Below the pieces are notes generated by a model that made no database searches, was not told the origin of the DNA, and was given only the letters and a program-made list of their open reading frames with translations. From Kappaphycus alvarezii (Eukaryota > Rhodophyta > Florideophyceae > Gigartinales > Solieriaceae): DNA of 64,000 bases. Location of the stretch: contig NADL03000221.1 of NCBI GenBank assembly GCA_002205965.3, forward strand, positions 1 through 64,000, read 5' to 3'. Shown piece after piece: positions 56,056 to 64,000 of the stretch. Position 1 is the stretch's first letter, and every line of letters starts with the position of its first letter. A program made the position numbers and the translations under genes.

Positions 56056-59000
56056 CTAAGCATCGTGCAGCTCTCCGAGGCCTAGAGATTTTATGCATTG
56101 TATGAATTGAATGCGACCAAGAGGCTTGGTGAGTATATCTGCTGGCATATCTGTAGAAGGTACGTGAAACAGTGAAACAATCTTTCGAGTCACAGCATCT
56201 CGGACAAAATGATATGATATGTCAATGTGCTTATTTCGCCTGTTCACTCCTTCGTTACCCGCAAACGCTATTGTACCAGCATTATCACACCCGATTGTAA
56301 CTGTGCTGTCTTTCGACTTTCCCAATGCGTCTGCAAGAAGGCACCTGAGCCAAGCTGCCTCTTTGCAAGCCTCACACAGTGCAATATATTCCGCTTCGCA
56401 TGTGGATTTCGCAACGACCGTTTGTCTCCTAGACGACAGTGTTGGGACAGTTTTCCCACCACATATGCAAGATCTGGACGTGACCCTACCATAAGAAACA
56501 TTAAGCAGCCAATGATCTGTCGATATGGTACATCGCAATACGGGCTAGTTGACGTCTCAGGGTGTAATCCTTGTTCCATCGGAGTCCTCACGGGATTGCA
56601 ACTGGACATACCAAAACGTTTCAAAATGGACTTAGCATACTCTATATGCGAGATATAGATCCGTCTAGGGACCCTTTTTCTACTTATTTCAAGCCCAATG
56701 CACTTTTTGGCCTCGCCTAAATCTTTCATCTCAAATCTCTTGTTCAGTTCACCTTTCATCCAGGTCACGGCTTTCAGGTCACTTCCCGCAAGAAGCAAGT
56801 CATCCACATATAGGGCAATCAGCATAACGCCTTTTTCTGATATGTTTGTATATAGACAGGCGTCACTTCTCGTAGTCGTGAAGCCAAGCGTGTGAATAAG
56901 GAAATCGTCTATCTTTTTGTGCCATTGTCGACTCGCTTGCTTAAGACCATAGATAGCCTTGAGAAGTTTGCAAACATGATTGGGCCTGGAAGAGTCAACG
57001 ATACCTTCAGGCTGCTCCATATAAATATCCTCTTCTAAGTCACCGTTCAGAAAGGCCGTGACCACTTCCATTTGATGAAGCTCTAAATCGAAGTGGGCTA
57101 CAATCGCCAACAACAATCGAATCGTTGTAAATTTGATCACCGGCGCAAAAGTCTGTGAGTAATCAATCCCCTCAATTTGTTGAAAGCCCCGCACAACCAG
57201 GCGACCTTTTCCCTTTTGAATCAACGTGCCGTTAACGTCCGGCATGTCCTTCACAGTAAATACCCAGCGAGAAGTTAGAATATTGGCACCTTCCGATCGT
57301 GGCACTAGTGCCCAGGTTCTGTTTTTGCGTTGGGACTCTAGCTCCTTATCAATCGCTTTCTGCCAGAACTTTGGTTGTGGTCCATCCATCGCCTCTTTAA
57401 AGTAGTTCAGTATGTTGATGTCGCCACAGGAAGGTGTGAGTAAGCTGGTTCCCACCAGGCCTGTCCACCACTGTCGGGGTGGGCGTCGTGAACGAGTGGA
57501 GCGGCGAGGTTCCACATCGCCGGAACCAGCATCTTGCTCACCACTCACTTTCTCTGGTTGCAAAGTCTCATTAGTTGAGTCGGGCTCAATACCTTGACTT
57601 TGAAAGTTCTCAACCTCCACTGGTGACCCTGTTTCAACGCCATGTTCATTATCACCATTAGATGTTTCAGACTCAATTTCGTCACTATTGGTCGCCTCCT
57701 CTGGGTCAACGTCCACGTCATTATCATCGGAAAAATGTTCAGCGTAAGAGCAAGCCCCTGGTCTCGACTCATCGAACTGCACATCTCTGGAAATAACAAT
57801 GCGATGTAGATTGTCATCCCAAATTTTGTAGGCCTTAGTTCTCGGCGGATACCCAAAAAAAATTACCGTTGTTGCGCGGTCGACAAGTTTACGCACCTCA
57901 TTACCAGGCACCTTGTACCAGCATTGACATCCAAACACACGTAGGTGAGATACATCGGGCCTTTTCTTCATCCATAGGTGAAATGGAGTAACGAGACCAC
58001 CCAAAGCTCTTGTCGTGACACGATTGCGAACGTAAACTGCGGTATCCAGAGCTTCAGCCCAGAAAGCTTTCGGAACCTTCATATGGGACAGCATAGACCT
58101 GACGAGATCAATCAGGGTACGATTGAGCCGTTCTGCCACACCATTCTGTTCAGGTGTGTATGCAGCGGTCGTTTGATGAACAGTTCCTTGTGACGATAGA
58201 AAGGATTGGAACTCTGAAGAAAGATACTCTCCACCACGATCAGAACGAAGCACTTTCACGCGTTGACCAGTGTGTGTGAAGGCATATTGGGCAAACTTCT
58301 GATAAAAATGGAACGTTTCATCTTTACTCTTCATCGGATAGACAACACTCCAGTTTGAGTGGTCATCGATAAAAGTGACAAAGTATCTAGCACCACCTAC
58401 TGACTGTACTTGGAGTGGGCCGCAGACGTCCGAATGGACCAAGTCTAGCAAATGTTTGGCCCTGCCTCCAGAGCGCTGTTTAGGAATCACAGCACGAGTT
58501 GCTTTCCTAACACACACGCATCACATGTCACAGATTCACAGTCACAAGATGAGCTAGCGTCTCTTGTTATATCTGAAGAGGAGATATGAAGTCCACTTGC
58601 CACGTTCTTACGAGCCATGGACAATATTCCTTGAGTGTGAACGTGGCCAATCTTTCATGCCATGTCTTCAAAGAGGCTTTGTGCGCCGAATGAACCTCGT
58701 TACATGTGTCAAGCACATACAGCTCTCCTCGATTTGTGGCAGTAGCCACGATGCAGTACTCCTCTTCACAGTGCACTTGTCACGAACGAACTCAACGTCA
58801 AATCCATTATCGACCATCTTACGTATAGAAATTAGGGAAAAAGCAAAGCTTGGAACGTGCAGCACATTGGTGAGCTTGCATGACTTTTGAACTCCGTTCA
58901 CTACAAGCGTAATGAGGACGGTCCCGACTCCAGCTACTACTGCATACGCTTTTGTTCCCATTTCTACGCGGCTTTTGAGACCTCCCTGTAGTCGGAGAAC

Positions 59001-59942
59001 AGTCTCTTGTCAAATGTCATTTGCACGGAGCATCCAGAGTCGATAAGCCAAGTGTTTGACGTTATGTTGATACCACAGTTATCTACCTTGTTCATCAGAC
59101 ATATGTACTCGACTTCATTAATTTCCAGATCTTCTTCTCTTGAGCAATCATCGCAGTAGGCTTCTGTGACTGTCTACGTAGGAACCGTCAGGTGGCGGTG
59201 GTCGCCTTCCGTTGATGTCCTTTCCCCAGCAGCGGGCAGCGGAGTGTCCATTGTGACCACAGTTGGTGCATGTCAAAGTCGAAACACGCCTTGCCTCAGG
59301 GATGTGCCCAATAAGAGCAGAACTTGGCGGATTCTGCCTTCTAGTAAGCTTCATCGATGCACGTTGCTCCTCTTGGAGCAGGCGACTTTTTACATATTCT
59401 ACTCCGAACGTGTTATCTTCGGATCCAAGAGCGTCAAGCGCTACAATGAGATTTTGAAACCTCTGCGGAAGACCATTGAGAACTGCCATAGCCATTTCCT
59501 TGTCATCAATGATGACTCCCATTGACTTTAAGCGAGCTGCTAGGTGTCGCACACGTCCTATGTACGGCAAAACTTTCTCATTGTCTAGCATGGTGACCGT
59601 GTAGAAGTCTCTCCGGGCCGCCAGCTTATTTAGTAATGTGTGGCGCTCAAAAACTTCCAAGATGGCGTCCCACATTTCTTTGGCTGTGACAGCATCTCTC
59701 ACATGATCCGGTGACCATCAGACAGCGACAGGCCGATGATGGCCCGGCCTTTCGATCCCCTTGCTTCCATGCCTTGTAAGTGGAAGATTGTTCATCTTCA
59801 GGAACGGTGCCATCAGTAATGTGCTGTTCCACATCGCGAAGGGCCAACAGGAGCTCAATCTTCTGTTTCACACGTAGAAATTGGTATCCGTGAGCTTTTC
59901 GATCTTCATCGATCCTCCTCCTTGATCTTCTCCGCTACTCAT
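56056..59942 (-). pseudogene. Copy F gag-pol with RNase H deletion
   Basis: Carries the same 208-base RNase H deletion as copy D (junction near 56440) and the same substitutions (for example GFTTTRSD, YISHIEYAKS, ILNYFKEAM). Its integrase-linker-RT stretch is one 749-residue open frame (58517-56268), better kept than in D. The knuckle-protease region is split near 59190 and 59135, and gag near 59745 and 59710. YVDD lies near 56813. Confidence 0.88.
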
Positions 59943-60100
59943 TGCAATATTCTAGAGGTGCTAATGTTCTGTTCGAAGATCCCAAGCCGGGGACCGATAG
60001 TCTTGTAGTGGCAAGCCCACCTCTATAAAAACACAGCACACGAAACTCTAGACTAAAGCAAAGGCCAAAGACGTCGCTTCAAACAAACAAATGGATCTCT

Positions 60101-60762
60101 TTAAATTCTCTGGGACAAAACTACTTTCAAGTGTTCCTTCCCGTTCTCGTGACGCTTGAGAACCTCGTGGGAATCGAGCACTCTATCACAAGCAGTACAC
60201 CTAGGGTCTTTTTCTTTTTTTCTCTCTAGTTCGATGACCCTTAGAATTGATGTGATCGTAGAATGTCTGTGCGCTATTGCAGCTAATATCACAGAGCTTG
60301 CAGTACCTCTTGTTCCTCGGCGGGACTCTTCGTTTAGCCTTTAGTTCCTTCTTGGCAACTCGATCGGCGAGGGCTTTAGCTTTCTTTGCCGAGAGGCGTT
60401 GAACTTTCTTTATTGGCTTATCCAGAATACTGACTTACGAGGGATCTATACCTTTCCCTAGACGAGGGAAGCGCGAACGTCTTCGGCGGCGGTCCTTCTG
60501 GTTCGAGTACTTCGATCGATTCCACAACTGTCCTCCCCACAGATGGCAAAGTCCTAACTGTCGCAGCCCTGGGCACTCGGGGCACCAGGGCTAATTCCGA
60601 GTCTATCACAACCCCGCAAAAGCAGGCACAAAAGTGGAAGTGATCGTCAGTAACAGCTTTTGGGATTATGAGTCTTTAGACCAACCAAAAGGTGCAAAGA
60701 GAATCACTTCGATGTGCATAGAAATGGAATTATTCAAATAGCTTACCGGAACGAGTAGACAT
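60101..60762 (-). pseudogene. Copy F 5' zinc-finger ORF, broken
   Basis: First exon 60762-60747. Losses near 60425-60447 and 60205-60215 leave the N-terminal part, finger 1 and finger 2 in different frames. Finger 2 (CTACDRVLDSHEVLKRHENG, then KEH) is open to the normal stop. Confidence 0.76.
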
Positions 60763-60857
60763 AATCAAGAGACGAGATAGACAAGAAAACAATGCAGCAA
60801 CACAGGGCGACTTACGGGGTTCAGAGAAAGAGACGGCGTTGAACTGGGCCCATAACC

Positions 60858-62061
60858 TAATGGGAATCGGGAGGGTGAAGGACTTTGCCGGACGGATGAA
60901 GTTGCGGGCTTGGCTACCCAGAATTTACTCGGAACTCTAAAATCTTGGCCTTAAATACAGCCTACAACTACTTCCTAACTCACTGCGTCCACTAACAGAA
61001 TCCCGCAAACCATTGCCATTTGAGCGGATTTCAAGATCTTGGCCGGTGATAACAGTCATTAGGGCAATTTCGGAACTCTTCCGAAGTTGACACATTTGTG
61101 TAAATAGGTTGGCCCATACACACATCAATACAGTACCTTATTTTGCAGGCTTATCGGAACCGAATTTCCTTGTGCCAGAATAACGGACTCAATCCGTCAT
61201 ACGTATAATAGAATCACATAACTGATTTTGGATGCAGTCGGTCCAATCTTCATCATAATTAGGAACCTCATACATATGATGGAATCACATAACTGATTTT
61301 GGATGCAGTCGGTCCAATCTTCATCATAATTACGAACCTCATACATCTGATGGAATCACATAACTGATTTTGGATGCAGTGTACAACCATCATAATTAGA
61401 AACCTCATACATCTGATGGAATCACATAACTGATTTTTGGATGCAGTCGGTCCAATCTTCATCATAACTAGAACCTCATACATATGATGGAATCACATAA
61501 CTGATTTTTGGATGCAGTGTACAAACCAATATCATAACTAGAAACCACATACGTATGATGGAATCACATAACTGATTTTTTGGATGCAGTTGTACAAACC
61601 AATATCATAACTAGAAACCACATACGTATGATGGAATCACATAACTGATTTTGGATGCAGTTGTACAAACCAATATCATAACTAGAAACCTCATACATAT
61701 GATGAAATCACTAACCGATTTTTGGATGCAGCTGGATAAAACCGTAATCATAACTAGAATCCTCATACATAATATAAATCAAATACCTCTTTCTAGCAGT
61801 CATGACAGTATTGCCATAATTGATTCCTACTGTACTTACCCTACGTAAAATCACCCCATAAACAACATTTTGCCCTCAAAGTCGCTGACCGCTCAAAATC
61901 GTACTTTTCGTCCCTGGGAACTTTGGATTTCTTTCGGAATGCCTTAGGGCCACCCTTCATTCAACACGTGTGCATGTTACACGTGGAACATGCCTCATGC
62001 CTCTCTTATGAGATTTTGCACCGATGTGGGTCATGTTGATCGTCTTGCCAAATCAACAACA
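60858..62061 (-). repeat. Copy F 5' LTR with promoter-region deletion
   Basis: Third LTR with the CTACTGTAC/TTACCCTACG junction (near 61835). It is followed by GAAAC. The tRNA site is 60844-60857. Confidence 0.88.
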
Positions 62062-62184
62062 GAAACGCCTTACGGCCACCCTTCAATCAACACGTGTGCA
62101 TGTGTACACGTGGAACATGCTCATGCCTCTTATGAGGTTTGGCACGATGTGGGGTCATGTGATCGTCTTGCCAAATCAACAACA
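62062..62184 (-). repeat. LTR remnant beginning GAAAC, third copy
   Basis: Equivalent to 37304-37428 and 49714-49839, with a few extra single-base losses. It adjoins copy G. Confidence 0.85.
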
Positions 62185-62203
62185 CCCCCCTCGATTACAT
62201 GAC

Positions 62204-64000
62204 CTAAGCATCGTGCAGCTCTCCGAGGCCTAGAGATTTTATGCATTGTATGAATTGAATGCGACCAAGAGGCTTGGTGAGTATATCTGCTGGCATATCT
62301 GTAGAAGGTACGTGAAACAGTGAAACAATCTTTCGAGTCACAGCATCTCGGACAAAATGATATGATATGTCAATGTGCTTATTTCGCCTGTTCACTCCTT
62401 CGTTACCCGCAAACGCTATTGTACCAGCATTATCACACCCGATTGTAACTGTGCTGTCTTTCGACTTTCCCAATGCGTCTGCAAGAAGGCACCTGAGCCA
62501 AGCTGCCTCTTTGCAAGCCTCACACAGTGCAATATACTCCGCTTCGCATGTGGATTTCGCAACGACCGTTTGTCTCCTAGATGACCAACTAATAGCTCCC
62601 CCACACAGTTTGAACACATATCCACTGGTGGACTTTCTCGAGTCCAAGCAACCACCCCAGTCTGCATCGCTGAAGCCCTCTAGAGTTTGCACTGGGAGAT
62701 TTCCATCTAGAATTACACCTAGTGAGAGCGTTCCTTTGATATATCTCAGAACTCGTTTGGCTGCTTGCCAGTGGTCCTCGCGAGGGTTCTCACAGTGTTG
62801 GGACAGTTTTCCCACCACATATGCAAGATCTGGACGTGACCCTACCATAAGAAACATTAAGCAGCCAATGATCTGTCGATATGGTACATCGCAATACGGG
62901 CTAGTTGACATCTCAGGGTGTAATCCTTGTTCCATCGGAGTCCTCACGGGATTGCAACTGGCCATACCAAAACGTTTCAAAATGGACTTGGCATACTCTG
63001 TCTGCGAGATATAGATCCGTCTAGGGACCCTTTTTCTACTTATTTCAAGCCCAATGCACTTTTTGGCCTCGCCTAAATCTTTCATCTCAAATCTCTTGTT
63101 CAGTTCACCTTTCATCCAGGTCACGGCTTTCAGGTCACTTCCCGCAAGAAGCAAGTCATCCACATATAGGGCAATCAGCATAACGCCTTTTTCTGATATG
63201 TTTGTATATAGACAGGCGTCACTTCTCGTAGTCTTGAAGCCAAGCGTGTGAATAAGGAAATCGTCAATCTTTTTGTGCCATTGTCGACTCGCTTGCTTAA
63301 GACCATAGATAGCCTTGAGAAGTTTGCAAACATGATTGGGCCTGGAAGAGTCAACGATACCTTCAGGCTGCTCCATATAAATATCCTCTTCTAAGTCACC
63401 GTTCAGAAAGGCCGTGACCACGTCCATTTGATGAAGCTCTAAATCGAAGTGGGCTACAATCGCCAACAACAATCGAATCGTTGTAAATTTGATCACCGGC
63501 GCAAAAGTCTCTGAGTAATCAATCCCCTCAATTTGTTGAAAGCCCCGCACAACCAGGCGACCTTTTCCCTTTTGAGTCAACGTGCCGTTATCGTCCGGCA
63601 TGTCCTTTACAGTAAATACCCAGCGAGAAGTTAGAATATTGGCACCTTCCGATCGTGGAACTAGTGCCCAGGTTTTGTTTTTGCGTTGGGACTCTAGCTC
63701 CTTATCAATCGCTTTCTGCCAGAACTGTGGTTGTGGTCCACCCATCGCCTCTTTAAAGGAGTTCGGTATGTTGATGTCGCCACAGGAAGGTGTGAGTAAG
63801 CTGGTTCCCACCAGGCCTGTCCACCACTGTCGGGGTGGGCGTCGTGAACGAGTGGAGCGGCGAGGTTCCACATCGCCGGGACCAGCATCTTGCTCACCAC
63901 TCACTTCTTCTGGTTGCAAAGTCTCATTAGTTGAGTCGGGCTCAATACCTTGACTTTGAAAGTTCTCAACCTCCGCCGGTGACCCTGTTTCAATGCCATG
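62204..64000 (-). CDS. Copy G pol, partial: linker, RT and RNase H, runs off the window
   Basis: Open from the right edge to TAG 62204. It reads the post-integrase linker (RRSTRSRRPPRQWW), RT (YVDD near 63166) and complete RNase H ([39 protein letters not shown]). The sequence is nearly identical to copies A, B and E. Because the rest lies outside the window, whether the gene is whole is unknown. Confidence 0.85.
   Translation of the reverse strand, partial: HGIETGSPAEVENFQSQGIEPDSTNETLQPEEVSGEQDAGPGDVEPRRSTRSRRPPRQWWTGLVGTSLLTPSCGDINIPNSFKEAMGGPQPQFWQKAIDKELESQRKNKTWALVPRSEGANILTSRWVFTVKDMPDDNGTLTQKGKGRLVVRGFQQIEGIDYSETFAPVIKFTTIRLLLAIVAHFDLELHQMDVVTAFLNGDLEEDIYMEQPEGIVDSSRPNHVCKLLKAIYGLKQASRQWHKKIDDFLIHTLGFKTTRSDACLYTNISEKGVMLIALYVDDLLLAGSDLKAVTWMKGELNKRFEMKDLGEAKKCIGLEISRKRVPRRIYISQTEYAKSILKRFGMASCNPVRTPMEQGLHPEMSTSPYCDVPYRQIIGCLMFLMVGSRPDLAYVVGKLSQHCENPREDHWQAAKRVLRYIKGTLSLGVILDGNLPVQTLEGFSDADWGGCLDSRKSTSGYVFKLCGGAISWSSRRQTVVAKSTCEAEYIALCEACKEAAWLRCLLADALGKSKDSTVTIGCDNAGTIAFAGNEGVNRRNKHIDISYHFVRDAVTRKIVSLFHVPSTDMPADILTKPLGRIQFIQCIKSLGLGELHDA

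Larger units (their letters stand above)
37304..62061 (-). repeat. Tandem array, two units of about 12.4 kb
   Basis: The junction 'LTR end, GAAAC, LTR remnant' occurs at 37303, 49713 and 62061, spaced 12,410 and 12,348 bases. Each unit holds remnant, internal region (C or E), full LTR, internal region (D or F), promoter-deleted LTR. Both units share the LTR deletion and a 208-base RNase H deletion in D and F, so they are copies of one another and not separate insertions. Confidence 0.85.

Overview
This window is eukaryotic and made almost entirely of LTR retrotransposons, nested and tandemly arrayed. I see no host housekeeping gene, rRNA, tRNA or CRISPR. The organism cannot be named from the sequence. 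GT-AG introns are predicted. Primer sites match the initiator tRNA-Met of animals: GGTTATGGGCCCAG pairs with its anticodon arm and TGGTAGCA with its 3' end, so an invertebrate-like host is plausible but not proven. Family names used here (Copia-1, Copia-2, Copia-4, Gypsy-1) are local labels.

Layout. 1-752 is the end of a minus-oriented Copia-1-type LTR inserted in a plus-strand Copia-4 pol remnant (753-2828), whose 3' LTR starts at 2852. 4090-4851 is an integrase C-terminus with a Tudor-like tail. 5161-18480 is Copia-2 (+). Its 5' LTR is split by a complete but decayed Gypsy-1 (5661-12285, minus) with TGT...ACA LTRs and an AGCAA duplication. 18481-26316 is Copia-1 copy A (+). 26317-28521 is a Copia-1-like gag-pol fragment. 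From 28522 to the end everything is minus strand: a chimeric LTR holding copy B (29704-37303, GAAAC duplication), then copies C, D, E, F and G sharing LTRs head to tail. The C-D and E-F pairs form a tandem repeat of about 12.4 kb, explained by unequal LTR-LTR recombination.

How the parts work together. Each full Copia-1 copy reads LTR, tRNA-primed site, a spliced small ORF with two U1-like C2H2 zinc fingers, a structured leader with a hairpin, gag (CCHC knuckle), protease, DD35E integrase, reverse transcriptase (YVDD), RNase H, purine tract, LTR. The unexpected part is the zinc-finger ORF. The unrelated Gypsy-1 element has a homologous two-finger ORF in the same place (after the 5' LTR, before gag), with the same C-x2-C-x12-H-x5-H spacing and a matching proline-rich N-terminal motif. 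This looks like an accessory gene shared by two retrotransposon superfamilies. The ORF is intact in copies A and C. No complete copy has an unbroken gag-pol; E is the least damaged.
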